Both the position numbers and the translations under genes were made by a program. Shown piece by piece: positions 19,001-34,200 of a stretch of 64,000 bases of DNA (positions are counted from its first letter, which is position 1; each line of letters begins with the position of its first letter). Where the stretch lies: assembly GCA_947652115.1 (NCBI GenBank), contig OX393562.1, forward strand, positions 5,341,145-5,405,144, written 5' to 3'. The stretch is from Blastomussa wellsi (Eukaryota > Cnidaria > Anthozoa > Scleractinia > Plerogyridae). Below the pieces are notes generated by a model. The model was not told the DNA's origin. It did not search any database and worked only from the letters and a program-made list of their open reading frames with translations.

Positions 19001-19930
19001 CAAATCCAGTAATCACTCGATCGTATGATTACAGACTGAATTGGACTCCACTCAGTCCTGTTACCATTACGCAATATACTGGGATTGGAAAAGATTGGAA
19101 GTGCGCGGGTTAAAAATGAATCAGCACCTAGTTGTCAACCTCACGCATAGAGACTGGCCGGACTGAAAAATAAACGTGCGTAACAATTGACGACAAGGAA
19201 TGCCTATGATTATAATAAGAACGACAATTGGTGATTTTCACGTCACGCAAGTATCACGCAAGTTTCACGCACGTAAGACATAAAATGGCTTACCATTCAA
19301 TAAATTGGGTCAAGAAATTGAAATATCATGGCAGAGCAATAAATAAAGAACTTGGCAAAGTTTAGGGGATGTACGATATTCCGAACTCGAGTCATTCGGC
19401 AAAGTGTTTCACTGAAAATTATAGTGTTTAGTATGGAGACGCCATATGCATGTTTGAGCCCCTCTGAGCAACTCCAACATGGCGGCCGGAAACCAGTGAA
19501 AACATCTGGAGTTTACTTTGGCTCTCTCTAAACGTTTCTTCTCGTTGTTAAACTTGAAAACATTCGCATAGACACTTCCCTCGATATATCGGGTACTCAG
19601 AACTCGAAATGATAAGGCGAATCGATATTTTCGCGCACGTACCATGTTACCCAGAAACAATGCCGATGTCAGGCATTGTGAAAAATCTCAAATTAAAACT
19701 GTTCTATTTTCAAAACAAAGCCGTCTTCCGAGCTGAAAACAGGCCAGCTGATAATGTTTGAAAATGACTTTTACCTGAGGAAGTTGAAAACTAAAAATTT
19801 TTAATTTTAGTTTTTTCTGACGTCACGTGAAAACCAAGAATTGGACTTCAAAAGTTGAATCTCTGTTAGACCTTTTCAAAGAGGCGACTATGTTACTCGA
19901 AAATATTTGTATTGTAACAACACTGTAACA
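16092..19930. repeat. Array unit 2 (A type)
   Basis: This 3839-bp unit has a one-base insertion near 17657 that closes a 104-codon reading frame left open in most other units. That argues the frame is not under coding constraint. Confidence 0.95.
18539..18703 (+). ncRNA. tRNA-like Pol III locus, unit 2
   Basis: This copy has the GGAAGCC inner-stem variant, giving full Watson-Crick pairing with GGCT. The T7 run is at 18697-18703. Confidence 0.6.
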
Positions 19931-22900
19931 ACAACAACAACTTGCAATTGCGATTAGTTGGTCTCTGAGATAAACATGGTTTAGTGAAGTAAGCTTTACC
20001 GGCACTGCAAATTCAAGATACAATGCAAGGTATCACCAAGTTTAACTGAAAAAGCTGAGGCAGTGAGTTAGAGATCACGCCGGAAATCAACATTACATGC
20101 ACTTGGTGGAGTTTTGTGATTTGCGACTATTTTTATCTTTGGCTGGCATGACTCCGTTAAGGTTTGAATGTAAGAAAGTCGATCGCTGACAGATTATTAA
20201 GTGATCATATTACTTGCCTCTCGATCCTTAGCTTCCCATTTCCTCCGTGAACAGCTACCAAAACAAAGTCCGCAATGTCTTCTTTCCAGGACTGAACGGG
20301 AGATAGTGCATAATAACCATCTCCAGAATCACGTGGCAGTCACCCTGTAACGCAATTGTGACAAGTTACGGTAGCGCGCAAATTCTTCTTTGAAAGAAGG
20401 GAGAAAGGGCTACTTTATTTATCTTAATAACTGAATATTTCACTTTCTTTAGCCTAAATTTATTTTCAAGTTGATTTGGCGTGTTACAATTTGGCACTTA
20501 CACCATAATCAGCCGTAACACTGAAACAATCGTCTCATGACCGAGTGCAACCGTTTCAGTATGAAAGAATATTATGGGATGTCGCTGAGTCAGTTCAACA
20601 CGGCGAGGTCAACAGCGACTAGTTACACAATTCATACTAAGTCTACAAGCAATTCTTCAATTCCAAACTTCCCGCTGGCCAATCTTTGGAAGGTCGGCCA
20701 CAACTCACGCCAGTATATACGCTTTAGCTAAGAATTGCTTGTAGACCTAGCTTCGCGCCTGGCTCTGTGTTTACCCCAATCACTAAGTTTTACCGCCAGC
20801 GTCGATAAACGCTCTCAGCGATCTCGGGGCAACAACGTATCTCGGTTCTTTGAGATAAGCTAAAGACTTGCGTGTTTCCAGACTTAATGATGTCCTTCTA
20901 ACAACCAGGCGGGCACAAGCATCTTAGTGAATATGTAAGCCAGTCTTCTGGCAAAAACAATTCCGAGCTGAAGGCTCGTTGGAAGGAGAGCGCCACTGAC
21001 ACTTTGCGCGCCAAAATAGTACGTCACAATGCTCTTTCTCTTTACGTCTATATACTCCACTGCGGGAAAACAGGTACACTAGGGGACGACAGATTGTCAC
21101 CAGCTTTGGGATTGGAAAACTCCTTCCGGTTGCACGCCAATTTCATTTTTGCGCTTTGGTTCCACCAGTTTCAGAAAACTTGATCACCCTCGCCTATAGT
21201 CACAATCATTATTTTCCTTCCCCATAACAACCTTTTTTCAACTATATTTTGCCTCACAACTGTGTTCGTTTCGGTGCACTTTCTACTGGCCATGGCTTAC
21301 TCGGCCTATAGAAAACATCATCCAAACTGGAAATTCTTTCCATGGAACAGCCTGGGATGGTGCAGGGAAATTTTCCTCCCAGCCTTTCGCTCAAATTTTT
21401 CAATCGCCCTGACTCACTCGGATACGGGTTTCGTGGTAGGCACGATTTCCTCTTTCAGATTCTCAGTACGATCGAACGGGTGCCTCTGTTGGTCCAAGGT
21501 GAAGAAGTCAGAAGTGAAACAAAGGCTAACGCTTACCACGGTCGCCGCCGCGTTAGGGCGTTCAAAACGAAAATAAAAACTAAATTACCAGTTCATCTTT
21601 ATACTTTTCAAGTATCTGTAATTAAAAAAAATTAAACTGCTTTTAAAACACTTTTAAGAACCTTTCAAAAAATTCGTTTAACTATTTCTACATGGGGAAT
21701 ACGTCTATTATCCATGTATTCTAGCTTTGCATGCCTGAAACTAGATGACTTAAGTTGTTGTTTCAATTTAAAGGCCACAACGAAAGTGCCGCTTTTGGCT
21801 GAGTACGTTATCGCATATCAAATGAGAGTGTAATAAAGGTTACAAAAGGACTCCAAACGAACAATAGATCGACCTGTGAAATGCACGAACTGTTAAGTTG
21901 AACAAAACGTTTTTGCAAGTATTCATCAGTTTCCGTATTCAAATTTGGACGACGTTTCTTGCAGTAAAACATTTCGTAGATTGAGCATAAACACTGAAAT
22001 TTCCATGACGCTTTCTATCTCAAAAAGTGAAAATCGTCTGATTGCTGATCACTCATTGCCGGCGTTACGGGACAAAAATGTTGCGCTCTACGCTAAGCTT
22101 CGAGGCTTTAGTAAAGTGGAGTTGACAGTCTTGAAATAGGTTTCACTGTCGGCGAAAAAATGCTGCATTTCCAATCCCAAACGCACTTTAACTGAGCTCA
22201 CAATCCGACTCGATCAGTTGACTTCCGGCGGAAATAAATTATTGCAAACTTTTCAAAACCAAAGTTTTTTTGCTAGCAACCCAAGGGATTTCAGAGTTGG
22301 CCGAGTGGAATCGTGGGCGCACCGTTGATTCTGCTTGGTCAACTCGGAGTCGCGGGTTCAAATCTGCCTGCACAGGGGTATCCTTATATGGCTTGGGGGC
22401 CGGATAGCCCCTCCCCCCGTGTGGATTTGATACTGCGACCCCTGAGTCCGTTTTTTTATTTTGAATTTTATCTATTTATTTATTTATTGATTGATTTTCG
22501 TATTAAGGACCAAAGAAAAAGCGCGCGCATGTGCAGCACGCAAACCTTGTTATTGGACACCTTATAAAAATCGACTCCAGTAATTTGTGTCTCACAAAAA
22601 TCGTCTTACAAATCCAGTAATTTGTGGCTTACAAAAAATCGTCTTACAACTCCAGTAATTTGTGGCTTATTAAAATCGTCTTAAAAAAGTAATTTGTGGC
22701 TTAACAAAATCACCTTACAAATCCAGTATTTTGTGGCTTACAAAATTCGTCTTACAAATCCAGTAATCACTCGATCGTATGATTACAGACTGAATTGGAC
22801 TCCACTCAGTCCTGTTACCATTACGCAATATACTGGGATTGGAAAAGATTGGAAGTGCGCGGGTTAAAAATGAATCAGCACCTAGTTGTCAACCTCACGC

Positions 22901-23685
22901 ATAGAGATTGGCCGGACTGAAAAAATAAACGTGCGTAACAATTGACGACAAGGAATGCCTATGATTATAATAAGAACGACAATTGGTGATTTTCACGTCA
23001 CGCAAGTATCACGCAAGTTTCACGCACGTAAGACATAAAATGGCTTACCATTCAATAAATTGGGTCAAGAAATTGAAATATCATGGCAGAGCAATAAATA
23101 AAGAACTTGGCAAAGTTTAGGGGATGTACGATATTCCGAACTCGAGTCATTCGGCAAAGTGTTTCACTGAAAATTATAGTGTTTAGTATGGAGACGCCAT
23201 ATGCATGTTTGAGCCCCTCTGAGCAACTCCAACATGGCGGCCGGAAACCAGTGAAAACATCTGGAGTTAACTTTGGCTCTCTCAAAACGTTTCTTCTCGT
23301 TGTTAAACTTGAAAACATTCGCATAGACACTTCCCTCGATATATCGGGTACTCAGAACTCGAAATGATAAGGCGAATCGATATTTTCGCGCACGTACCAT
23401 GTTACCCAGAAACAATGCCGATGTCAGGCATTGTGAAAAATCTCAAATTAAAACTGTTCTATTTTCAAAACAAAGCCGTCTTCCGAGCTGAAAACAGGCC
23501 AGCTGATAATGTTTGAAAATGACTTTTACCTGAGGAAGTTGAAAACTAAAAATTTTTAATTTTAGTTTTTTCTGACGTCACGTGAAAACCAAGAATTGGA
23601 CTTCAAAAGTTGAATCTCTGTTAGACCTTTTCAAAGAGGCGACTATGTTACTCGAAAATATTTATATTGTAACAACACTGTAACA
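19931..23685. repeat. Array unit 3 (B type)
   Basis: This 3755-bp unit lacks the A-type block (the junction near 22040 reads GATTGCTGATC). It has private changes such as GGTAGG at 21435. Confidence 0.95.
22293..22457 (+). ncRNA. tRNA-like Pol III locus, unit 3
   Basis: This copy has the GGGGGCC inner-stem variant (a G-U pair replaces A-U). The T7 run is at 22451-22457. Confidence 0.6.
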
Positions 23686-26600
23686 ACAACAACAACTTGC
23701 AATTGCGATTAGTTGGTCTCTGAGATAAACATGGTTTAGTGAAGTAAGCTTTACCGGCACTGCAAATTCAAGATACAATGCAAGGTATCACCAAGTTTAA
23801 CTGAAAAAGCTGAGGCAGTGAGTTCGAGATCACGCCGGAAATCAACATTACATGCACTTGGTGGAGTTTTGTGATGTGCGACTATTTTTATCTTTGGCTG
23901 GCATGACTCCGTTAAGGTTTGAATGTAAGAAAGTCGATCGCTGACAGATTATTAAGTGATCATATTACTTGCCTCTCGATCCTTAGCTTCCCATTTCCTC
24001 CGTGAACAGCTACCAAAACAAAGTCCGCAATGTCTTCTTGGGAGATAGTGCATAATAACCATCTCCAGAATCACGTGGCAGTCACCCTGTAACGCAATTG
24101 TGACAAGTTACGGTAGCGCGCAAATTCTTCTTTGAAAGAATGGAGAAAGGGCTACTTTATTTATCTTAATAACTGAATATTTCACTTTCTTTAGCCTAAA
24201 TTTATTTTCAAGTTGATTTGGCGTGTTACAATTTGGCACTTACACCATAATCAGCCGTAACACTGAAACAATCGTCTCATGACCGAGTGCAACCGTTTCA
24301 GTATGAAAGAATATTATGGGATGTCGCTGAGTCAGTTCAACACGGCGAGGTCAACAGCGACTAGTTACACAATTCATACTAAGTCTACAAGCAATTCTTC
24401 AATTCCAAACTTCCCGCTGGCCAATCTTTGGAAGGTCGGCCACAACTCACGCCAGTATATACGCTTTAGCTAAGAATTGCTTGTAGACCTAGCTTCGCGC
24501 CTGGCTCTGTGTTTACCCCAATCACTAAGTTTTACCGCCAGCGTCGATAAACGCTCTCAGCGATCTCGGGGCAACAACGTATCTCGGTTCTTTGAGATAA
24601 GCTAAAGACTTGCGTGTTTCCAGACTTAATGATGTCCTTCTAACAACCAGGCGGGCACAAGCATCTTAGTGAATATGTAAGCCAGTCTTCTGGCAAAAAC
24701 AATTCCGAGCTGAAGGCTCGTTGGAAGGAGAGCGCCACTGACACTTTGCGCGCCAAAATAGTACGTCACAATGCTCTTTCTCTTTACGTCTATATACTCC
24801 ACTGCGGGAAAACAGGTACACTAGGGGACGACAGATTGTCACCAGCTTTGGGATTGGAAAACTCCTTCCGGTTGCACGCCAATTTCATTTTTGCGCTTTG
24901 GTTCCACCAGTTTCAGAAAACTTGATCACCCTCGCCTATAGTCACAATCATTATTTTCCTTCCCCATAACAACCTTTTTTCAACTATATTTTGCCTCACA
25001 ACTGTGTTCGTTTCGGTGCACTTTCTACTGGCCATGGCTTACTCGGCCTATAGAAAACATCATCCAAACTGGAAATTCTTTCCATGGAACAGCCTGGGAT
25101 GGTGCAGGGAAATTTTCCTCCCAGCCTTTCGCTCAAATTTCTCAATCGCCCTGACTCACTCGGATACGGGTTTCGTGGGAGGCACGATTTCCTCTTTCAG
25201 ATTCTCAGTACGATCGAACGGGTGCCTCTGTTGGTCCAAGGTGAAGAAGTCAGAAGTGAAACAAAGGCTAACGCTTATCACGGTCGCCGCCGCGTTAGGG
25301 CGTTCAAAACGAAAATAAAAACTAAATTACCAGTTCATCTTTATACTTTTCAAGTATCTGTAATTAAAAAAAATTAAACTGCTTTTAAAACACTTTTAAG
25401 AACCTTTCAAAAAAGTCGTTTAACTATTTCTACATGGCGAATACGTCTATTATCCATGTATTCTAGCTTTGCATGCCTGAAACTAGATGACTTAAGTTGT
25501 TGTTTCAATTTAAAGGCCACAAAGAAAGTGCCGCTTTTGGCTGAGTACGTTATCGCATATCAAATGAGAGTGTAATACAAGTTACAAAAGGACTCCAAAC
25601 GAACAATAGATCGACCTGTGAAATGCACGAACTGTTAAGTTGAACAAAACGTTTTTGCAAGTATTCATCAGTTTGCGTATTCAAATTTGGACGACGTTTC
25701 TTGCAGTAAAACATTTCGTAGATTGAGCATAAACACTGAAATTTCCATGACGCTTTCTATCTCAAAAAGTGAAAATCGTCTGATTAATATTAGCAGCCCA
25801 TAAATCAATCCCATATATCATCCTCGACGGGTGTTTCTCATTACTGGATAGTCCATAACACAAAATCGTATGAAGTCACTCATTACCGGCGTTACGGGAC
25901 AAAAATGTTGCGCTCTACGCTAAGCTTCGAGGCTTTAGTAAAGTGGAGTTGACAGTCTTGAAATAGGTTTCACTGTCGGCGAAAAAATGCTGCATTTCCA
26001 ATCCCAAACGCACTTTAACTGAGCTCACAATCCGACTCGATCAGTTGACTTCCGGCGGAAATAAATTATTGCCAACTTTTCAAAACCAAATTTTTTTGCT
26101 AGCAACCCAAGGGATTTCAGAGTTGGCCGAGTGGAATCGTGGGCGCACCGTTGATTCTGCTTGGTCAACTCGGAGTCGCGGGTTCAAATCTGCCTGCACA
26201 GGGGTATCCTTATATGGCTTGGAAGCCGGATAGCCCCTCCCCCCGTGTGGATTTGATACTGCGACCCCTGAGTCCGTTTTTTTATTTTGAATTTTATCTA
26301 TTTATTTATTTATTGATTGATTTTCGTATTAAGGACCAAAGAAAAAGCGCGCGCATGTGCAGCACGCAAACCTTGTTATTGGACACCTTATAAAAATCGT
26401 CTCCAGTAGTTTGTGTCTCACAAAAATCGTCTTACAAATCCAGTAATTTGTGGCTTACAAAAAATCGTCTTACAACTCCAGTAATTTGTGGCTTATTAAA
26501 ATCGTCTTAAAAAAGTAATTTGTGGCTTAACAAAATCACCTTACAAATCCAGTATTTTGTGGCTTACAAAATTCGTCTTACAAATCCAGTAATCACTCGA

Positions 26601-27510
26601 TCGTATGATTACAGACTGAATTGGACTCCACTCAGTCCTGTTACCATTACGCAATATACTGGGATTGGAAAAGATTGGAAGTGCGCGGGTTAAAAATGAA
26701 TCAGCACCTAGTTGTCAACCTCACGCATAGAGATTGGCCGGACTGAAAAATAAACGTGCGTAACAATTGACGACAAGGAATGCCTATGATTATAATAAGA
26801 ACGACAATTGGTGATTTTCACGTCACGCAAGTATCACGCAAGTTTCACGCACGTAAGACATAAAATGGCTTACCATTCAATAAATTGGGTCAAGAAATTG
26901 AAATATCATGGCAGAGCAATAAATAAAGAACTTGGCAAAGTTTAGGGGATGTACGATATTCCGAACTCGAGTCATTCGGCAAAGTGTTTCACTGAAAATT
27001 ATAGTGTTTAGTATGGAGACGCCATATGCATGTTTGAGCCCCTCTGAGCAACTCCAACATGGCGGCCGGAAACCAGTGAAAACATCTGGAGTTTACTTTG
27101 GCTCTCTCTAAACGTTTCTTCTCGTTGTTAAACTTCAAAACATTCGCATAGACACTTCCCTCGATATATCGGGTACTCAGAACTCGAAATGATAAGGCGA
27201 ATCGATATTTTCGCGCACGTACCATGTTACCCAGAAACAATGCCGATGTCAGGCATTGTGAAAAATCTCAAATTAAAACTGTTCTATTTTCAAAACAAAG
27301 CCGTCTTCCGAGCTGAAAACAGGCCAGCTGATAATGTTTGAAAATGACTTTTACCTGAGGAAGTTGAAAACTAAAAATTTTTAATTTTAGTTTTTTCTGA
27401 CGTCACGTGAAAACCAAGAATTGGACTTCAAAAGTTGAATCTCTGTTAGACCTTTTCAAAGAGGCGACTATGTTACTCGAAAATATTTGTATTGTAACAA
27501 CACTGTAACA
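23686..27510. repeat. Array unit 4 (A type, 13-base deletion)
   Basis: This 3825-bp unit has a private loss of 13 bases near 24037 relative to its neighbours. With unit 5 it forms one higher-order dimer. Confidence 0.95.
26119..26283 (+). ncRNA. tRNA-like Pol III locus, unit 4
   Basis: GGAAGCC variant; boxes unchanged; T7 at 26277-26283. Confidence 0.6.
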
Positions 27511-30500
27511 ACAACAACAACTTGCAATTGCGATTAGTTGGTCTCTGAGATAAACATGGTTTAGTGAAGTAAGCTTTACCGGCACTGCAAATTCAAGATA
27601 CAATGCAAGGTATCACCAAGTTTAACTGAAAAAGCTGAGGCAGTGAGTTAGAGATCACGCCGGAAATCAACATTACATGCACTTGGTGGAGTTTTGTGAT
27701 TTGCGACTATTTTTATCTTTGGCTGGCATGACTCCGTTAAGGTTTGAATGTAACAAAGTCGATCGCTGACAGATTATTAAGTGATCATATTACTTGCCTC
27801 TCGATCCTTAGCTTCCCATTTCCTCCGTGAACAGCTACCAAAACAAAGTCCGCAATGTCTTCTTTCCAGGACTGAACGGGAGATAGTGCATAATAACCAT
27901 CTCCAGAATCACGTGGCAGTCACCCTGTAACGCAATTGTGACAAGTTACGGTAGCGCGCAAATTCTTCTTTGAAAGAAGGGAGAAAGGGCTACTTTATTT
28001 ATCTTAATAACTGAATATTTCACTTTCTTTAGCCTAAATTTATTTTCAAGTTGATTTGGCGTGTTACAATTTGGCACTTACACCATAATCAGCCGTAACA
28101 CTGAAACAATCGTCTCATGACCGAGTGCAACCGTTTCAGTATGAAAGAATATTATGGGATGTCGCTGAGTCAGTTCAACACGGCGAGGTCAACAGCGACT
28201 AGTTACACAATTCATACTAAGTCTACAAGCAATTCTTCAATTCCAAACTTCCCGCTGGCCAATCTTTGGAAGGTCGGCCACAACTCACGCCAGTATATAC
28301 GCTTTAGCTAAGAATTGCTTGTAGACCTAGCTTCGCGCCTGGCTCTGTGTTTACCCCAATCACTAAGTTTTACCGCCAGCGTCGATAAACGCTCTCAGCG
28401 ATCTCGGGGCAACAACGTATCTCGGTTCTTTGAGATAAGCTAAAGACTTGCGTGTTTCCAGACTTAATGATGTCCTTCTAACAACCAGGCGGGCACAAGC
28501 ATCTTAGTGAATATGTAAGCCAGTCTTCTGGCAAAAACAATTCCGAGCTGAAGGCTCGTTGGAAGGAGAGCGCCACTGACACTTTGCGCGCCAAAATAGT
28601 ACGTCACAATGCTCTTTCTCTTTACGTCTATATACTCCACTGCGGGAAAACAGGTACACTAGGGGACGACAGATTGTCACCAGCTTTGGGATTGGAAAAC
28701 TCCTTCCGGTTGCACGCCAATTTCATTTTTGCGCTTTGGTTCCACCAGTTTCAGAAAACTTGATCACCCTCGCCTATAGTCACAATCATTATTTTCCTTC
28801 CCCATAACAACCTTTTTTCAACTATATTTTGCCTCACAACTGTGTTCGTTTCGGTGCACTTTCTACTGGCCATGGCTTACTCGGCCTATAGAAAACATCA
28901 TCCAAACTGGAAATTCTTTCCATGGAACAGCCTGGGATGGTGCAGGGAAATTTTCCTCCCAGCCTTTCGCTCAAATTTTTCAATCGCCCTGACTCACTCG
29001 GATACGGGTTTCGTGGGAGGCACGATTTCCTCTTTCAGATTCTCAGTACGATCGAACGGGTGCCTCTGTTGGTCCAAGGTGAAGAAGTCAGAAGTGAAAC
29101 AAAGGCTAACGCTTATCACGGTCGCCGCCGCGTTAGGGTGTTCAAAACGAAAATAAAAACTAAATTACCAGTTCATCTTTATACTTTTCAAGTATCTGTA
29201 ATTAAAAAAAATTAAACTGCTTTTAAAACACTTTTAAGAACCTTTCAAAAAATTCGTTTAACTATTTCTACATGGGGAATACGTCTATTATCCATGTATT
29301 CTAGCTTTGCATGCCTGAAACTAGATGACTTAAGTTGTTGTTTCAATTTAAAGGCCACAACGAAAGTGCCGCTTTTGGCTGAGTACGTTATCGCATATCA
29401 AATGAGAGTGTAATAAAGGTTACAAAAGGACTCCAAACGAACAATAGATCGACCTGTGAAATGCACGAACTGTTAAGTTGAACAAAACGTTTTTGCAAGT
29501 ATTCATCAGTTTGCGTATTCAAATTTGGACGACGTTTCTTGCAGTAAAACATTTCGTAGATTGAGCATAAACACTGAAATTTCCATGACGCTTTCTATCT
29601 CAAAAAGTGAAAATCGTCTGATTGCTGATCACTCATTGCCGGCGTTACGGGACAAAAATGTTGCGCTCTACGCTAAGCTTCGAGGCTTTAGTAAAGTGGA
29701 GTTGACAGTCTTGAAATAGGTTTCACTGTCGGCGAAAAAATGCTGCATTTCCAATCCCAAACGCACTTTAACTGAGCTCACAATCCGACTCGATCAGTGG
29801 ACTTCCGGCGGAAATAAATTATTGCAAACTTTTCAAAACCAAAGTTTTTTTGCTAGCAACCCAAGGGATTTCAGAGTTGGCCGAGTGGAATCGTGGGCGC
29901 ACCGTTGATTCTGCTTGGTCAACTCGGAGTCGCGGGTTCAAATCTGCCTGCACAGGGGTATCCTTATATGGCTTGGGGGCCGGATAGCCCCTCCCCCCGT
30001 GTGGATTTGATACTGCGACCCCTGAGTCCGTTTTTTTATTTTGAATTTTATCTATTTATTTATTTATTGATTGATTTTCGTATTAAGGACCAAAGAAAAA
30101 GCGCGCGCATGTGCAGCACGCAAACCTTGTTATTGGACACCTTATAAAAATCGACTCCAGTAATTTGTGTCTCACAAAAATCGTCTTACAAATCCAGTAA
30201 TTTGTGGCTTACAAAAAATCGTCTTACAACTCCAGTAATTTGTGGCTTATTAAAATCGTCTTAAAAAAGTAATTTGTGGCTTAACAAAATCACCTTACAA
30301 ATCCAGTATTTTGTGGCTTACAAAATTCGTCTTACAAATCCAGTAATCACTCGATCGTATGATTACAGACTGAATTGGACTCCACTCAGTCCTGTTACCA
30401 TTACGCAATATACTGGGATTGGAAAAGATTGGAAGTGCGTGGGTTAAAAATGAATCAGCACCTAGTTGTCAACCTCACGCATAGAGATTGGCCGGACTGA

Positions 30501-31253
30501 AAAAATAAACGTGCGTAACAATTGACGACAAGGAATGCCTATGATTATAATAAGAACGACAATTGGTGATTTTCACGTCACGCAAGTATCACGCAAGTTT
30601 CACGCACGTAAGACATAAAATGGCTTACCATTCAATAAATTGGGTCAAGAAATTGAAATATCATGGCAGAGCAATAAATAAAGAACTTGGCAAAGTTTAG
30701 GGGATGTACGATATTCCGAACTCGAGTCATTCGGCAAAGTGTTTCACTGAAAATTATAGTGTTTAGTATGGAGACGCCATATGCATGTTTGAGCCCCTCT
30801 GAGCAACTCCAACATGGCGGCCGGAAACCAGTGAAAACATCTGGAGTTAACTTTGGCTCTCTCAAAACGTTTCTTCTCGTTGTTAAACTTGAAAACATTC
30901 GCATAGACACTTCCCTCGATATATCGGGTACTCAGAACTCGAAATGATAAGGCGAATCGATATTTTCGCGCACGTACCATGTTACCCAGAAACAATGCCG
31001 ATGTCAGGCATTGTGAAAAATCTCAAATTAAAACTGTTCTATTTTCAAAACAAAGCCGTCTTCCGAGCTGAAAACAGGCCAGCTGATAATGTTTGAAAAT
31101 GACTTTTACCTGAGGAAGTTGAAAACTAAAAATTTTTAATTTTAGTTTTTTTCTGACGTCACGTGAAAACCAAGAGTTGGACTCTCTGTTAGACCTTTTC
31201 AAAGAGGCGACTATGTTACTCGAAAATATTTGTATTGTAACAACACTGTAACA
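27511..31253. repeat. Array unit 5 (B type)
   Basis: This 3743-bp unit shares with unit 7 a deletion near 31182 that merges two minus-strand readings and a GTGGG variant near 30438. The two therefore descend from one recent dimer duplication. Confidence 0.95.
29873..30037 (+). ncRNA. tRNA-like Pol III locus, unit 5
   Basis: GGGGGCC variant; boxes unchanged; T7 at 30031-30037. Confidence 0.6.
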
Positions 31254-34200
31254 ACAACAACAACTTGCAATTGCGATTAGTTGGTCTCTGAGATAAACAT
31301 GGTTTAGTGAAGTAAGCTTTACCGGCACTGCAAATTCAAGATACAATGCAAGGTATCACCAAGTTTAACTGAAAAAGCTGAGGCAGTGAGTTCGAGATCA
31401 CGCCGGAAATCAACATTACATGCACTTGGTGGAGTTTTGTGATGTGCGACTATTTTTATCTTTGGCTGGCATGACTCCGTTAAGGTTTGAATGTAAGAAA
31501 GTCGATCGCTGACAGATTATTAAGTGATCATATTACTTGCCTCTCGATCCTTAGCTTCCCATTTGCTCCGTGAACAGCTACCAAAACAAAGTCCGCAATG
31601 TCTTCTTTCCAGGACTGAACGGGAGATAGTGCATAATAACCATCTCCAGAATCACGTGGCAGTCACCCTGTAACGCAATTGTGACAAGTTACGGTAGCGC
31701 GCAAATTCTTCTTTGAAAGAAGGGAGAAAGGGCTACTTTATTTATCTTAATAACTGAATATTTCACTTTCTTTAGCCTAAATTTATTTTCAAGTTGATTT
31801 GGCGTGTTACAATTTGGCACTTACACCATAATCAGCCGTAACACTGAAACAATCGTCTCATGACCGAGTGCAACCGTTTCAGTATGAAAGAATATTATGG
31901 GATGTCGCTGAGTCAGTTCAACACGGCGAGGTCAACAGCGACTAGTTACACAATTCATACTAAGTCTACAAGCAATTCTTCAATTCCAAACTTCCCGCTG
32001 GCCAATCTTTGGAAGGTCGGCCACAACTCACGCCAGTATATACGCTTTAGCTAAGAATTGCTTGTAGACCTAGCTTCGCGCCTGGCTCTGTGTTTCCCCC
32101 AATCACTAAGTTTTACCGCCAGCGTCGATAAACGCTCTCAGCGATCTCGGGGCAACAACGTATCTCGGTTCTTTGAGATAAGCTAAAGACTTGCGTGTTT
32201 CCAGACTTAATGATGTCCTTCTAACAACCAGGCGGGCACAAGCATCTTAGTGAATATGTAAGCCAGTCTTCTGGCAAAAACAATTCCGAGCTGAAGGCTC
32301 GTTGGTAGGAGAGCGCCACTGACACTTTGCGCGCCAAAATAGTACGTCACAATGCTCTTTCTCTTTACGTCTATATACTCCACTGCGGGAAAACAGGTAC
32401 ACTAGGGGACGACAGATTGTCACCAGCTTTGGGATTGGAAAACTCCTTCCGGTTGCACGCCAATTTCATTTTTGCGCTTTGGTTCCACCAGTTTCAGAAA
32501 ACTTGATCACCCTCGCCTATAGTCACAATCATTATTTTCCTTCCCCATAACAACCTTTTTTCAACTATATTTTGCCTCACAACTGTGTTCGTTTCGGTGC
32601 ACTTTCTACTGGCCATGGCTTACTCGGCCTATAGAAAACATCATCCAAACTGGAAATTCTTTCCATGGAACAGCCTGGGATGGTGCAGGGAAATTTTCCT
32701 CCCAGCCTTTCGCTCAAATTTCTCAATCGCCCTGACTCACTCGGATACGGGTTTCGTGGGAGGCACGATTTCCTCTTTCAGATTCTCAGTACGATCGAAC
32801 GGGTGCCTCTGTTGGTCCAAGGTGAAGAAGTCAGAAGTGAAACAAAGGCTAACGCTTATCACGGTCGCCGCCGCGTTAGGGCGTTCAAAACGAAAATAAA
32901 AACTAAATTACCAGTTCATCTTTATACTTTTCAAGTATCTGTAATTAAAAAAAATTAAACTGCTTTTAAAACACTTTTAAGAACCTTTCAAAAAATTCGT
33001 TTAACTATTTCTACATGGGGAATACGTCTATTATCCATGTATTCTAGCTTTGCATGCCTGAAACTAGATGACTTAAGTTGTTGTTTCAATTTAAAGGCCA
33101 CAACGAAAGTGCCGCTTTTGGCTGAGTACGTTATCGCATATCAAATGAGAGTGTAATAAAGGTTACAAAAGGACTCCAAACGAACAATAGATCGACCTGT
33201 GAAATGCACGAACTGTTAAGTTGAACAAAACGTTTTTGCAAGTATTCATCAGTTTGCGTATTCAAATTTGGACGACGTTTCTTGCAGTAAAACATTTCGT
33301 AGATTGAGCATAAACACTGAAATTTCCATGACGCTTTCTATCTCAAAAAGTGAAAATCGTCTGATTAATATTAGCAGCCCATAAATCAATCCCATATATC
33401 ATCCTCGACGGGTGTTTCTCATTACTGGATAGTCCATAACACAAAATCGTATGAAGTCACTCATTACCGGCGTTACGGGACAAAAATGTTGCGCTCTACG
33501 CTAAGCTTCGAGGCTTTAGTAAAGTGGAGTTGACAGTCTTGAAATAGGTTTCACTGTCGGCGAAAAAATGCTGCATTTCCAATCCCAAACGCACTTTAAC
33601 TGAGCTCACAATCCGACTCGATCAGTTGACTTCCGGCGGAAATAAATTATTGCCAACTTTTCAAAACCAAATTTTTTTGCTAGCAACCCAAGGGATTTCA
33701 GAGTTGGCCGAGTGGAATCGTGGGCGCACCGTTGATTCTGCTTGGTCAACTCGGAGTCGCGGGTTCAAATCTGCCTGCACAGGGGTATCCTTATATGGCT
33801 TGGAAGCCGGATAGCCCCTCCCCCCGTGTGGATTTGATACTGCGACCCCTGAGTCCGTTTTTTTATTTTGAATTTTATCTATTTATTTATTTATTGATTG
33901 ATTTTCGTATTAAGGACCAAAGAAAAAGCGCGCGCATGTGCAGCACGCAAACCTTGTTATTGGACACCTTATAAAAATCGTCTCCAGTAGTTTGTGTCTC
34001 ACAAAAATCGTCTTACAAATCCAGTAATTTGTGGCTTACAAAAAATCGTCTTACAACTCCAGTAATTTGTGGCTTATTAAAATCGTCTTAAAAAAGTAAT
34101 TTGTGGCTTAACAAAATCACCTTACAAATCCAGTATTTTGTGGCTTACAAAATTCGTCTTACAAATCCAGTAATCACTCGATCGTATGATTACAGACTGA